A stretch of 64,000 nucleotides of DNA, taken from contig BNBH01000016.1 of NCBI GenBank assembly GCA_014655195.1, positions 62,001-126,000 on the forward strand. Direction: 5' to 3'. The stretch is from Streptomyces cellulosae (GTDB taxonomy: Bacteria > Actinomycetota > Actinomycetes > Streptomycetales > Streptomycetaceae). Positions within the stretch are counted from its first letter, which is position 1, and every line of letters starts with the position of its first letter. A model generated the notes under the pieces. The model saw nothing but the letters and a program-made list of their open reading frames with translations, had not been told where the DNA came from and searched no databases. The translations under genes were made by a program, and so were the position numbers. Shown in pieces: positions 48,861-59,100 of the stretch.

Positions 48861-49886
48861 TCAGGCCGGGGCCGGGGCCGCCGGGCCGACCAGTTCGGTC
48901 AGGACGTCCTCCATCGTCACGAAGCCGATGACCTTGCCGTTCTCACCGACGGCCGCCGCGAGATGGCTGCCCTCCGCGCGGAGCGCGGTGAGCGTGTCGT
49001 CGAGCGGGGTGTCGATGCGGACCCGGGTGACCTTGTGCAGCGCGGTGCGCGGGAACGGGCGGTCCCGTTCGGTCACGCCGAGGGTGTCCTTGATGTGCAG
49101 GTAGCCCAGGAGCGCGCCGTCGGGGCCGGTGACCGGGAAGCGGGACAGGCCCGCGTCGGCGGCCACGCGCTCCAGCCGTGCCGGGGTGACCGTGTGGTCG
49201 ACGGTGACCATCTTCCGGGCCGGGACGAGGATCTCGCCGACCGGGCGGGTGCCCAGCTCCAGCGCGTCCCGCAGCCGCTCCCCGTCCGCCGGGGTGAGCA
49301 GTCCGGCCTCGCTGGAGTCGACGACCATCCGGGCGAGCTGGTCGTCGGTGAACACCGACTCCACCTCGTCCTTGGGCTCGACCCGCAGCAGCCGCAGCAG
49401 GACGTTGGCGAAGGCGTTGATGCCGAACACGAACGGCCGCAGCGCCCGGGTCAGCCACACCAGCGGCGGGCCGAGCAGCAGCGCGCTGGGCACGGGCGCG
49501 GCGAGCGCGATGTTCTTCGGCACCATCTCGCCGATCAGCATGTGCAGATACGTGGCGAGGGTCAGGGCGATCACGAACGCGATCGGGTGGACCAGCGCGT
49601 CCGGGACGTTGACCGCCTCGAACGGCGGCTCCAGCAGATGCGCGATGGCCGGTTCGGCGACCGCGCCGAGCACCAGCGACGACACCGTGATGCCGAGCTG
49701 GGCGGTGGCCATCATCGCGGACAGGTGCTCCAGCGCCCAGAGCGTCAGCTTGGCGCGCTTCTCGCCCGCGACGGCGCGCGGCTCGATCTGGCTGCGGCGC
49801 ACCGAGATCAGGGCGAACTCGGCGCCCACGAAGAACGCGTTGGTCAGCAGGGTGAGGACGCCGATGGCGAGCTGCAGGACGGTCAT
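48861..49886 (-). CDS. CNNM/CBS-domain membrane protein (CorC/HlyC family)
   Basis: 341 residues. CNNM transmembrane domain about 1-180 (MTVLQLAIGVLTLLTNAFFV; GITVSSLVLGAVAEPAIAH), then a CBS pair at about 205-330 (ILVPARKMVTVDHT..., GYLHIKDTLGV; VGENGKVIGFVTMEDVLTEL). It lacks the C-terminal CorC domain of its upstream neighbour. The family is linked to magnesium/cobalt transport. Start 49886 overlaps the stop of the upstream gene by 4 bp, so the two form an operon. Confidence 0.92.
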   Translation of the reverse strand: MTVLQLAIGVLTLLTNAFFVGAEFALISVRRSQIEPRAVAGEKRAKLTLWALEHLSAMMATAQLGITVSSLVLGAVAEPAIAHLLEPPFEAVNVPDALVHPIAFVIALTLATYLHMLIGEMVPKNIALAAPVPSALLLGPPLVWLTRALRPFVFGINAFANVLLRLLRVEPKDEVESVFTDDQLARMVVDSSEAGLLTPADGERLRDALELGTRPVGEILVPARKMVTVDHTVTPARLERVAADAGLSRFPVTGPDGALLGYLHIKDTLGVTERDRPFPRTALHKVTRVRIDTPLDDTLTALRAEGSHLAAAVGENGKVIGFVTMEDVLTELVGPAAPAPA

Positions 49887-51217
49887 CGGGCCTCCTCCAT
49901 GACCTCGTCGCGTACGGGGGCCGGGGCGGTGACGCGTATGCGGTCGGCACGGTGGTGCTCGACCTCCAGCACCTCGAGCCGCCAGCCGTCGACGTCCACG
50001 GAGTCGCCCTTGACGGGGATCCGGGCGAGGCGGTTGGCGATCAGTCCGGCGACCGTCTCGTACGGGCCGTCCGGGGCGGTGAGGCCCAGACCGGTGAGCC
50101 GGTCGAGCCGGAGGCCGCCGTCGGCCTCCCACACCTCGCGGCCGTCGTCCGTCGCCGGTGCGGGCGCCAGTTCCGGCACCTCGACCGGGTCGTGCTCGTC
50201 GCGCACCTCGCCGACGACCTCCTCCACGATGTCCTCCACGGTGGCGACGCCCGCCGTGCCGCCGTACTCGTCGATGACGACGGCCATGGCGCGGTGGGCG
50301 CGCATGCGCTCCAGCAGCCGGTCGGCGGGGAGGCTGTCGGGGACCAGCAGCGGCGGCGTGGTCAGCTCGGTGACGGGCGTCATGGCGCGCCGCTCCGGCT
50401 CCAGGGCCAGCACGTCCCGGATGTGGACCGTGCCGACGACCTCGTCGAGGCTGTCCCGGTACACCGGGAAGCGGGACAGGCCGGTGGCGTGGCTGAGCGC
50501 GGCGGCGTCGGCGGCGGTGGCGTGCACCTCCAGGGCGCGGACGTCGACGCGCGGGGTCATCACGTTCTCGGCGGTCAGCTCGCCCAGGTGCAGGGTGCGG
50601 ACGAACAGCTCCGCGGAGTCCGCCTCCAGGGCGCCCTCGGCGGCGGAGTGCCGGGCGAGCGCGCTGAGCTCCTCGGCGGTGCGGGCGGACGCCAGTTCCT
50701 CCGCGGGCTCCAGGCCGAAGCGGCGCACGAAACGGTTCGCGGTGCCGTTGAGGTGGTTGATGAACGGGCCGAAGGCGGCCGTGAAGGCGCGCTGCGGTCC
50801 CGCGACGACCTTGGCGACCGCGGCGGGGCGTGAGATGGCCCAGTTCTTCGGGACCAGCTCGCCGATCACCATCAGCACCACCGTGGACAGGGCGACGCCG
50901 AGGAGGGTCGCCACGGTCGGGGCGGCGGAGCCGAGGCCGGCCGCGCGCAGCGGGCCGCGCAGCAGGGCGGCGAGGGACGGCTCGGCGAGCATGCCGATCA
51001 CCAGGGAGGTGACGGTGATGCCGAGCTGGGCGCCGGACAGCTGGACCGTCAGGCGGCGTACGGCGGCCAGCGCACCGGCGGCGCCGCGCTCACCCGCGTC
51101 GGCGGCACGCTCGAGATCGGCGCGCTCGACGGTGGTGAGAGAGAACTCGGCCGCGACGAACACCGCGCAGGCCAGCGTCAGCAGCAGGGCGAGCAGGAGC
51201 AGCAGGATCTCGGTCAC
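49883..51217 (-). CDS. CNNM/CBS/CorC-domain membrane protein
   Basis: 444 residues: CNNM domain about 1-190 (LLLLLALLLTLACAVFVAAEF; VVLMVIGELVPKNWA), CBS pair about 205-335 (VMTPRVDVRALEVHA, RFPVYRDSLDEVVGTVHIRD, MAVVIDEYGGTAGVATVEDI), and a transporter-associated CorC_HlyC domain to the end. First gene of a two-gene operon. Many relatives are called hemolysins, but evidence from other bacteria points to magnesium homeostasis. Two non-identical partners probably form a heterodimer. Confidence 0.93.
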   Translation of the reverse strand: MTEILLLLLALLLTLACAVFVAAEFSLTTVERADLERAADAGERGAAGALAAVRRLTVQLSGAQLGITVTSLVIGMLAEPSLAALLRGPLRAAGLGSAAPTVATLLGVALSTVVLMVIGELVPKNWAISRPAAVAKVVAGPQRAFTAAFGPFINHLNGTANRFVRRFGLEPAEELASARTAEELSALARHSAAEGALEADSAELFVRTLHLGELTAENVMTPRVDVRALEVHATAADAAALSHATGLSRFPVYRDSLDEVVGTVHIRDVLALEPERRAMTPVTELTTPPLLVPDSLPADRLLERMRAHRAMAVVIDEYGGTAGVATVEDIVEEVVGEVRDEHDPVEVPELAPAPATDDGREVWEADGGLRLDRLTGLGLTAPDGPYETVAGLIANRLARIPVKGDSVDVDGWRLEVLEVEHHRADRIRVTAPAPVRDEVMEEAR

Positions 51218-51336
51218 CGTGCCACCCCCGCTCCCTGACCGGCCGCGTGACGCGGACTGCGGGTGGTGGCACGGCTACTACTGGGAGGATCACCCATCGG
51301 GGGACCGTCGCTCCTTTTCGAACAGTACGAAGATGT

Positions 51337-51361
51337 GTGGAAGCAGGATGACTGCTTCCAC
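51337..51361. terminator. Hairpin between xfp and the CBS operon
   Basis: GTGGAAGCAG (51337-51346) and CTGCTTCCAC (51352-51361) with GATGA between. It lies after the phosphoketolase stop and before the CBS operon, and can act as terminator of the former or as an operator. Confidence 0.65.
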
Positions 51362-51412
51362 GCCAACTGTAAAGGACCCGCAAAACTTCCCGCTCGCGCG
51401 TGCCTTCTGGAG

Positions 51413-53797
51413 TCAGCCGTCCCACGTCCAGTCGGCGACCTCCGGCAGGTCGGTGCCGTGTGCGCGGATCCAGTCGTGGTGGCGCAGCCGGACGTCCTCC
51501 ATCCGCTGCCGCACGGCGGCGGCGCGTACCGCGAGGCCGGGCACGCGGTCGATGACGTCCATCACCAGCCGGTAGCGGTCCAGGTCGTTGCGGACCACCA
51601 TGTCGAACGGCGTGGTCGTGGTGCCGATCTCCTTGTAGCCGCGCACGTGCAGGTGGTGGTGGCCGGTGCGGCGGTAGGCGAGCCGGTGGATCAGCCACGG
51701 ATAGCCGTGGTAGGCGAAGATCACCGGCTTGTCGGCGGTGAACAGGCCGTCGTACTCGAAGTCGGACATGCCGTGCGGGTGTTCCCCGCGGGGCAGCAGG
51801 CGGGCGATGTCGACGACGTTGACGACCCGCACGGACAGCTCGGGCAGGTGCCGGCGCAGCAGCTGCGCGGCCGCCATGACCTCCTGGGTGGGGACGTCGC
51901 CCGCGCAGGCCAGCACCACGTCGGGTTCGCTGTCGCCGGTCTCGGTGCCCGCCCAGTCCCAGATGCCGGCGCCGCGCGCGCAGTGCGCCTTGGCCTCCTC
52001 CATGGACAGCCAGTCGAAGCAGGGCTGCTTGCCGGCGACGATCACGTTGACGTAGTCGCGGCTGCGCAGGCAGTGGTCGGCGACCGACAGCAGGGTGTTG
52101 GCGTCCGGCGGCAGGTAGACCCGTACGGCCTCCGGGCTCTTGTTGAGGATGTGGTCGACGAAGCCGGGGTCCTGGTGGGAGAAGCCGTTGTGGTCCTGGC
52201 GCCAGACGTGCGACGTCAGCAGGTAGTTGAGGGAGGCGATGGGGGCCCGCCAGGGCAGGCGGCGGGTGACGCGCAGCCACTTGATGTGCTGGTTCACCAT
52301 CGAGTCGACGATGTGCACGAACGCCTCGTAGCAGGAGAACAGGCCGTGCCGGCCGGTGAGGAGGTAGCCCTCCAGCCAGCCCTGGCAGGTGTGCTCGGAG
52401 AGGATCTCCATCACCCGGCCGTGACGGTCGAGGTCCTCGTCCACGTCGAAGGTGCCCGCCTGCCACGCCTTGCCGCTCGCCTCGTACACGGCCTGGAGTC
52501 GGTTGGACGCGGTCTCGTCGGGGCCGACCAGCCGGAAGTCGCGGCGGTCCGTGGTGGCCCGCATGACGTCCTGGAGGAGGCCGCCGAGGACGCGGGTCGG
52601 TTCGTGCATCGTCGCGCCCGGCTTGTCGACGGGGACGGCGTGCCGCTCCAGCGGCGGCATCGGCAGTTCGCGCAGCATCAGCCCGCCGTTGGCGTAGGGG
52701 GTGGCGCCGAGGCGGCGGGCGCCGGCCGGGACGCAGGCGAGGACGTCGGCGCGGGGGCGGCCGTCCTCGTCGAACAGCTCCTCGGGCCGGTACGACCGCA
52801 GCCACGTCTCCAGCTGCCGGAGGTGGTCGGAATGGTCGCGGACACCGGGCAGCGGCACCTGGTGGGAACGCCAGGTGTTCTCCACGGGCAGCCCGTCGAC
52901 CTCTGCGGGTCCCGTCCAGCCCTTGGGGGTGCGCAGCACGATCATCGGCCAGCGGGGGCGCTCGGTCGCCCCGTCCTCGCGGGCGGCGCGCTGGATGGCG
53001 GCGATCCGGTCGAGGGCGGTGTCCATGGCGCGGGCCAGCGCCTGGTGGACGGCGGCGGGATCGTCGCCGATCACGTGCAGGGGGTCGTGGCCGTAGCCCC
53101 TGAGCAGCGCGTCCAGCTCGTCGTCGGGGATACGGGCGAGCACGGTCGGGTTGGCGATCTTGTAGCCGTTGAGGTGGAGGATCGGCAGGACGGCGCCGTC
53201 GTGGACGGGGTCGAGGAACTTGTTGGAGTGCCAGGAGGTCGCCAACGGTCCGGTCTCCGCCTCGCCGTCGCCGACCACGCACGCGACGACCAGGTCGGGG
53301 TGGTCCAGGGCGGCGCCGTACGCGTGCGACAGGGAGTAGCCGAGCTCGCCGCCCTCATGGATGGAGCCGGGCGTCTCGGGGGCGACGTGGCTGGGGACGC
53401 CGCCGGGGAACGAGAACTGCTTGAACAGCCGCGCCATCCCCGCCGCGTCCCGCGTGATGTCCGGATACGTCTCCGTGTACGACCCCTCCAGCCACGACCC
53501 GGCGACCACGGCCGGCCCTCCGTGCCCCGGCCCCCACACGCACAGGGCGTCCAGGTCACGGGCCCGGATCACCCGGTTGAGGTGGGTGTAGACGAGGTTC
53601 AGACCGGGCGAGGTGCCCCAGTGCCCGAGCAGCCGCGGCTTCACGTGCTCCGGGCGCAGCGGTTCGGTGAGCAGGGGGTTCGCCATGAGGTAGATCTGGC
53701 CGACGGCCAGGTAGTTCGCGGCGCGCCAGTGCGCGTCCAGCGTCCTCAGCTCGTCGTCGCCGAGCGGGGCGGAGGCCTGGTGCGTGTCGACGGACAT
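51413..53797 (-). CDS. xfp: Xylulose-5-phosphate/fructose-6-phosphate phosphoketolase
   Basis: 794-residue thiamine-diphosphate enzyme converting xylulose 5-phosphate (and fructose 6-phosphate) with phosphate to acetyl phosphate and the remaining aldose phosphate. Seen: GPGHGGPA near residue 90, GDGEAETGPLA with the ThDP-binding Asp, HLNGYKIANPT, LSEHTCQGWLEGYLLTGRHG, and YHGYPWLIHRLAYRR at about 680-694. Full length for the family. ATG at 53797. Phosphoketolase with USPs and CBS proteins is a combination seen in low-oxygen/dormancy regions of Streptomyces; acetyl phosphate can yield ATP without respiration. Confidence 0.95.
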   Translation of the reverse strand: MSVDTHQASAPLGDDELRTLDAHWRAANYLAVGQIYLMANPLLTEPLRPEHVKPRLLGHWGTSPGLNLVYTHLNRVIRARDLDALCVWGPGHGGPAVVAGSWLEGSYTETYPDITRDAAGMARLFKQFSFPGGVPSHVAPETPGSIHEGGELGYSLSHAYGAALDHPDLVVACVVGDGEAETGPLATSWHSNKFLDPVHDGAVLPILHLNGYKIANPTVLARIPDDELDALLRGYGHDPLHVIGDDPAAVHQALARAMDTALDRIAAIQRAAREDGATERPRWPMIVLRTPKGWTGPAEVDGLPVENTWRSHQVPLPGVRDHSDHLRQLETWLRSYRPEELFDEDGRPRADVLACVPAGARRLGATPYANGGLMLRELPMPPLERHAVPVDKPGATMHEPTRVLGGLLQDVMRATTDRRDFRLVGPDETASNRLQAVYEASGKAWQAGTFDVDEDLDRHGRVMEILSEHTCQGWLEGYLLTGRHGLFSCYEAFVHIVDSMVNQHIKWLRVTRRLPWRAPIASLNYLLTSHVWRQDHNGFSHQDPGFVDHILNKSPEAVRVYLPPDANTLLSVADHCLRSRDYVNVIVAGKQPCFDWLSMEEAKAHCARGAGIWDWAGTETGDSEPDVVLACAGDVPTQEVMAAAQLLRRHLPELSVRVVNVVDIARLLPRGEHPHGMSDFEYDGLFTADKPVIFAYHGYPWLIHRLAYRRTGHHHLHVRGYKEIGTTTTPFDMVVRNDLDRYRLVMDVIDRVPGLAVRAAAVRQRMEDVRLRHHDWIRAHGTDLPEVADWTWDG

Positions 53798-53910
53798 CGT
53801 GGTGTCCTTCCGCGTCGGGGGGGGGTGGGTGCGTGAGGGTGCGTCCCTTGCTCACCTTCCCCCGGAGAGGCGTGTCCCGACAGGGCCACGTGGGCCATTG
53901 CGGGCCCCCT

Positions 53911-54721
53911 TCAGTGCCCGACCTCCCCGTGCGGGACCACGGCCACCGGGCAGGCGGAGCGGTGGAGGGCCGTGTGGGTGACGCGGCCGAGGCGGGCTCG
54001 GTGGCGGCGGGTGCCGAGGACCAGCAGGTCGGCCGTGTGCGAGGCGTCGACGAGGACCTCGCGGGCGGGTCCCTCGACCGTGCGGGTGTGGATCTCCCGC
54101 CGGGACGTGCGCGAGGGCCGCGCGCAGTTCCTCCGAGGCCCGCTTCTCGTGCGGGCGGGCGGGCACGTCGGCGGTTTCGGACGCCGGACGCCTCCAGGCC
54201 CGTACGACCTCCAGGGGCAGCCCGCGCCGGCGGGCCTCGGCGGCGGCGAAGCGCACGGCCGCCGGGTGTGCGCCGACGCCCACGACGATCCGGCCGCGCA
54301 CCGGCGGCACCGCCTGGTTGTCGTGGCCGCCGCGCAGCACGACCACCGGGCAGTCCGCCTGCGCGGTGACGGCCAGGGCGACCGAGCCGAGCAGCGCCTC
54401 GGTGACTCCGGCCCGTCCGCGCGTGCCCACGACCAGCGACGACGCCGTGCGTGCCGCGCGTGTCAACGCGTTCCGCGGTTCGTCCGGCACGACCTCCTCG
54501 TCGACCCGCAGGCCGGGGCGGCGGATGTGCACCCGCCGGGCGGCGACGGCGAGGACGTCTCCGGCGGGGCCCGGGTACCGGCCGGCTGGCGCGGCATGGA
54601 CCAGTCGCAGCGGCACCCCGCGCGGCTCGGCCTCGTCGGCCGCCCGGTCGACGGCCCGCAGGCTGGGCGCGGAACCGTCGACGCCGGCCACCAGCGGCCA
54701 GGAGGGGTCGGGACCGGTCAT
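53911..54721 (-). pseudogene. Frameshifted universal stress protein gene
   Basis: Two-domain USP read from ATG 54721: VAGVDGSAPSLRAVDRAA, LVVGTRGRAGVTEALLGSVA, second domain RIVVGVGAHPAAVRFAAAEA. After ALAHVPAG the frame loses sense (Pro/Arg/His-rich), while the shifted frame continues IHTRTVEGPAREVLVDAS, LLVLGTRRHRARLGRVTHTA and CPVAVVPHGE, ending at the stop 53911. The total length, 811 bp, is one more than a multiple of three, so one extra base lies at about 54094-54104, in or near GGCGGGAG. Either a true inactivation or a sequencing error in a G run. The remaining second ATP loop is intact in the shifted frame. Five bases separate it from the next USP gene. Confidence 0.85.
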
Positions 54722-54726
54722 GGCAG

Positions 54727-55587
54727 TCAGTCGTGCGCGACGACGGCCACCGGGGCGGTGGCGTGGTGCATCACGGCGTGGGTGACCGGCCCGATGTGCG
54801 CTCCGATGGGGCTGCGGCGGATCCGGCGGCCGACGACGACCAGCGAGGCGTCGCGGGCGGCGTCGACGATCCGGACGCCCGCGCTGCCGGCGCGGGACTC
54901 CTCGGCGACCTCGACATCGGGGTACTTCTCCCGCCAGGGCCGCAGCACCTCGGCCAGGGCGTCGGACTGCTCCACGCCCAGCTCGGCGGCGAGCGCCGGG
55001 TAGGCGGGGAGGGCGTAGGCGTAGTACGGCGGGACGGTCCAGCCGTGCACGGCCTTCAGTACGGCGCGGCGCCGGGCGGCCTCCTCGAAGGCGAAGGCGA
55101 GGACCGTGCCGTTCGGCTTGTCCGTGTCGACGCCCACCACCACGGGCCCGGCGGCCTTCTCGGACGTGGCGGCGCGGACGAGGACGACCGGGGTGGTGGT
55201 GTGCGCGATCACCACCATGCCGACGGAGCCGACGAGGAAGCCGCCGATGCCGCTGAGCCCGCGGGAGCCGAGGACGAGCAGGTCGGCGTCCTTCGCCACC
55301 TCGGGCAGCACCTCCATGGGGCCGCCGGGGATCTGCTCGGCGACGACCTCCAGTTCCGGGTGGCGCCCCCGCAGCGTCGCGCCCGCCTCGCGCGGGAGGC
55401 GTTCGGCGCGCTCCCGGCAGGTGCCGTCGTCCATGAGGCCGGACTCGGCGATGTGTCCCGGGATCGGCTCCCGGACGTTGACCAGCCGCAGCGGCAGCCC
55501 GCGCAGCAGGGCCTCCCTGGCGGCCCACTCCGCGGCGGCCCGGCTCTCGGACGAGCCGTCGTAGCCCACGGTGACGGTGCGGAGCAT
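54727..55587 (-). CDS. Universal stress protein, two USP domains
   Basis: 286 residues. Domain 1: TVTVGYDGSSESRAAAEWAA and LLVLGSRGLSGIGGFLVGSV, the complete ATP loop. Domain 2 from about residue 148: VVVGVDTDKPNGTVLAFAFE; its loop is degenerate (LVVVGRRIRRSPIGAHIGPV). GGGAGG lies 8 bp before the ATG. It is probably the first gene of an operon with the frameshifted USP. A GGGCC-GTTG-GGCCC palindrome lies about 105 bp upstream. Confidence 0.93.
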   Translation of the reverse strand: MLRTVTVGYDGSSESRAAAEWAAREALLRGLPLRLVNVREPIPGHIAESGLMDDGTCRERAERLPREAGATLRGRHPELEVVAEQIPGGPMEVLPEVAKDADLLVLGSRGLSGIGGFLVGSVGMVVIAHTTTPVVLVRAATSEKAAGPVVVGVDTDKPNGTVLAFAFEEAARRRAVLKAVHGWTVPPYYAYALPAYPALAAELGVEQSDALAEVLRPWREKYPDVEVAEESRAGSAGVRIVDAARDASLVVVGRRIRRSPIGAHIGPVTHAVMHHATAPVAVVAHD

Positions 55588-55691
55588 GAAACCCACCTCC
55601 CGTTCCGGGACCCTCCACATCGGGGTCCCTCCACGGCCCACGATCCCGTCGCGTCCGGCGCGGGGGCAGAGGCCGCGGGTCCCGCGCGAGC

Positions 55692-55706
55692 GGGCCGTTG
55701 GGCCCC
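55692..55706. promoter_or_regulatory. GGGNC-type palindrome upstream of the USP operon
   Basis: GGGCC-GTTG-GGCCC, laid out like DevR/DosR boxes (GGGAC-NNNN-GTCCC). Similar elements are GGGAC-CTCC-GGCCC at 59883-59896, GGGACCGCGGGTCCC at 61656-61670 and GGGCCATTGCGGGCCC near 53891-53906. Binding by an OsdR/DevR-type response regulator is inferred. Confidence 0.4.
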
Positions 55707-55803
55707 ATGGCCCGGGGGCCCGACCGGTCCCGGCCGTCGCGCGCGACCGGACCCGTCGAACTCCGCGACGGGCCCGGGCCAAGGCGCTCGGTACGCGCGA
55801 GGA

Positions 55804-56067
55804 TCAGTTGAGACCGGACGCCTTCAGCGCCTCGTTGGTGGCCTTGCCCTGCGCCTCGCTGGTGGTGACGTCCTTGTAGGTGAAGCGCTGGGAGGGTGTC
55901 CGGTCGAGGTTGATGCCGCCGCCGTTGGTCGAGCCGCATCGGTTGCGCGCGGCGTCGACGGCCTTGTCCTCGTGGCGGACGACGTCGGCAGCTGCCTCCG
56001 CGAGCGCGTCGAGGAGGTGCCGGCGCTTCTCGCCGGCGGGGTCCGGCGGGATGCCCGCGGACCGCAC
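55804..56067 (-). CDS. Small hypothetical protein
   Basis: 87 residues starting at a GTG with AAGGACG 8 bp before. The first half is helical (KRRHLLDALAEAAADVVRHED), the second half polar (NGGGINLDRTPSQRFTYKDV, then SEAQGKATNEALKASGLN). No signal peptide, no known domain. It lies between the SpoIIE fusion gene and the USP operon. It could also be the surviving C-terminal end of a longer protein. Confidence 0.55.
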   Translation of the reverse strand: MRSAGIPPDPAGEKRRHLLDALAEAAADVVRHEDKAVDAARNRCGSTNGGGINLDRTPSQRFTYKDVTTSEAQGKATNEALKASGLN

Positions 56068-56105
56068 GACGTCGTCCTTCTGCTGTGTACGGGCCGGCCC
56101 TGATT

Positions 56106-56138
56106 CGCCGGAGGTTCCGGCTTCTTACGCCTCCGGCG
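56106..56138. terminator. Hairpin after the symporter-SpoIIE fusion gene
   Basis: CGCCGGAGG (56106-56114) and CCTCCGGCG (56130-56138), 15 bases between; a shorter GCCGGA-GGT-TCCGGC hairpin at 56107-56121 competes with it. Located 43-75 bp after the fusion stop. Confidence 0.55.
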
Positions 56139-56180
56139 TCGAGCACCGCCCCGTCGGCGCTCGGGGGGGCAGCCCTTTCC

Positions 56181-59100
56181 TCACCCCTCCGCCACGAACG
56201 GCTGCTCCGTCCAGATGATCTTGCCGGTCGCCGTATGCCGTGTCCCCCACCTATGAGCCAGCTGGGCCACGATCATCAGGCCCCGGCCGCCCTCGTCCGT
56301 GGTGCGGGCGTGGCGTGGGCGGGGTGACGTTCCGCTGCCGTCGGTGACCTCGCAGATCAGGGCGCGGTCGCGGATCAGGCGTAGGGAGACCGGGCCGGAG
56401 GCGTGGCGGATCGCGTTGGTGACGAGTTCGCTGACGATGAGTTCCGTGGTGAAGGACAGGTCGTCCAGGCCCCACTCCGACAGCTGCCGTACGGCGGCCG
56501 TGCGGGCGGTGCCGACGGCGGCCGGGTCGCTGGGCAGGTCCCAGGACGCGACCCGGTCCGCCGGCAGGGAGCGGGTGCGGGCGAGCAGCAGCGCCGCGTC
56601 GTCCGGGGGCGGCCCGGTGAGCAGGGTGTCGACCACGTCCCGCCCGAGTTCCCGCAGCGTGGGGCGCGCGACCGCGAGGGCCGCGCCCAGCCGGTCGATC
56701 CCCTCGTCGATGTCCCGGTCCGGGGTCTCGACGAGGCCGTCGGTGTAGAACGCCAGCAGGCTGCCCTCGGCCAGTTCCCGTTCGCACGACTCGAAGGGCA
56801 GGTACCCGAGCCCCAGCGGGGGCCCGGCCGGCAGGTCCATGACCTCGGCCGTGCCGTCCGGGGTGACGAGGACGGGCGGGAGATGGCCTGCGCGGGCCAT
56901 CGCGCACCGCCCGCTGACCGGGTCGTACACGGCGTACAGGCAGGTCGCGCCGAGGAAGGCGGAGCCCGCGGCGGCGGGTTCGTGGTCGTCGTGGGCGCCC
57001 ATCAGCCCGATGACCAGGTCGTCGAGGTGGGCGAGGAGTTCGTCGGGCGGCATGTCGAGGTTGGCGAGGGTGCGCACGGCGGTGCGCAGCCGTCCCATGG
57101 TCGCGGCGGCGTCCATGCCGTGTCCGACGACGTCGCCGACGACGAGGGCGACGCGGGCGCCGGACAGCGGGATGACGTCGAACCAGTCGCCGCCGACGCC
57201 GTTCGGGGCGTCGGCCGGCTGGTACCAGGACGCCACGTCCACGGCGGAGCCGCCGGTGAGCGCCTGGGGCAGCAGTGCCTGCTGCATGGAGCGGGCGGCG
57301 GTCCGCTCGCGGGTGTAGCGGCGGGCGTTGTCGACGGCCACCGCGGCGCGGGAGACGATCTCCTCGGCGAGCCGTGCGTCGTCGTCGCGGAACGGGCCGG
57401 ACCGTTCGGTGCGCGCGAAGGTGGCCACGCCGAGGGTGACGCCCCGGGCGCGGACCGGCACGACCATCAGGGAGCTGTAGCCGTACTTGAGGATGGACGC
57501 GCCGATCGAGGGGTCCTCGGTGACCCAGGGGCTGCTCTCGCGGTCGAGGGTGCGTTCGACGAGGGTGCGGCCCTCCAGGAGGCAGCGGGTCACGGGCGAG
57601 GACGGGGCGCGCCGTACGGCCTCCCCGAGGGCGAGACTGCCGCCGCAGCCGCCCTCCCGCGCGGACGCCTGCCCGGCGCGGCGGATGACCGGGGACAGGC
57701 CGACGGGTCCGGGCGCGGGCTCCTCTCCGCGCATCACGGTGTCCAGCAGGTCCACGGCGACGAAGTCGGCCAGGGTCGGCACGGCCTCGTCGGCGAGCTC
57801 CTGCGCGGTGCGGGGGACGTCGAGGGTGCTGCCGATGCGGGCGCCGACGTCGTTCAGCAGGGCGAGCCTGCTCTGCGCCCGCCACCGCTCGGTGACGTCG
57901 ACGACCATGTACAGGACGCCGACGGTGGTGTCGTGCCGGTCGGTCACGCCGAAGAACGACACGGAGACCGCGCGGGCGTCCCTGGGTTCCTCCTCCTCGC
58001 TGCGGAACTCCCAGTCCATGACGGGCTCGCCGGTCTCCAGCACGCGCCGCATCTGCTCCTCGAAGCGCCGGTACTGCGGGGTCGGCTTCAGTTCGGTGAG
58101 GCGCCGCCCGATGCGCTGTTCCAAGGGGATCAGCTGGGCGAGCGGCTCGTTGACCCAGACGTACCGAAGGTCCGTGTCGAGCATGGCCAGGCCGACGGGG
58201 GCGCGGGTGAGGAAGGGGGTGAGCACCACGGAGCTGGTGCCGCCGCCGGGCATCCGCCAGAAGGCGCGTTTCGGCGGCCGGCCGACGTACCGGCCGAGGA
58301 CGAGCGCGGCGACCGTGGCGGCGAGGACGCCCGGGACCATCTCGTAGACGCTCGTCTCGAGCGGCCCGAGCAGCGGGTTGACCGAGTCCCACGCCAGGAC
58401 CGTGCCGGCGCCGGCGACGATGCCGGCCATGGCGCCGGCCGCGGTCATGCGGGGCCAGTACAGCGAGAGCAGCACGACCGGGCCGAACGCGGCGCCGAAC
58501 CCGGCCCACGCCTCGGCGACGATGTTCAGCAGCCCGCCGCCTCTGAGGGCGATCACGTACGCCACGACGATGACCAGCACGACGGTGGCGCGGCCCACCC
58601 ACACCAGCGTCCGGTCGGAGGCCCTGCGGTGGAGGAACGCCCGGTAGAAGTCCTCGGTGAGGGCCACGGAGGACACCAGCAGCTGGCTGTCCGCGGTCGA
58701 CACGACGGCGGCCAGCACCGCGACCAGCATGATCCCGGCGATCCACGGGTCGAGCAGCAGCCGGCTGAGCGCGATGTACACGGTGTCCGGGGAGGACAGT
58801 GCCGGGGTCAGCTCGCCGATGCCGGCGAGGCCGACGAGGGTGGCGCCGGTGAGGACGAGGATCACCCAGCCGGTGCCGATGCGGCGGGCCGCGGGGACGT
58901 CCCGGGTGCTGCGGATGCTCATGAAGCGGGCCAGGATGTGCGGCTGGCCGAAGTAGCCCAGCCCCCAGGCGAGCAGCGAGACGATCGCCACCATCCCGAG
59001 CGGCCCCCCGGCCGTCCAGGATCCGTCCGCGTACGCGACACGGGAGCTGAACTCGCGCAGGGCGGGCTGTCTGCCGTCGAGGGCGTCCCCGAGGGCGCCG

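Noticed and set aside
51263..53836. 857-residue plus-strand open frame opposite phosphoketolase
   Set aside because: Antisense to a full-length, motif-complete phosphoketolase; Val/Gly/Asp/His-rich composition.
54727..55782. Longer USP protein starting at 55782
   Set aside because: The added 65 residues are Arg/Gly-rich with no similarity, and ATG 55587 has a strong ribosome-binding site and the family N-terminus.
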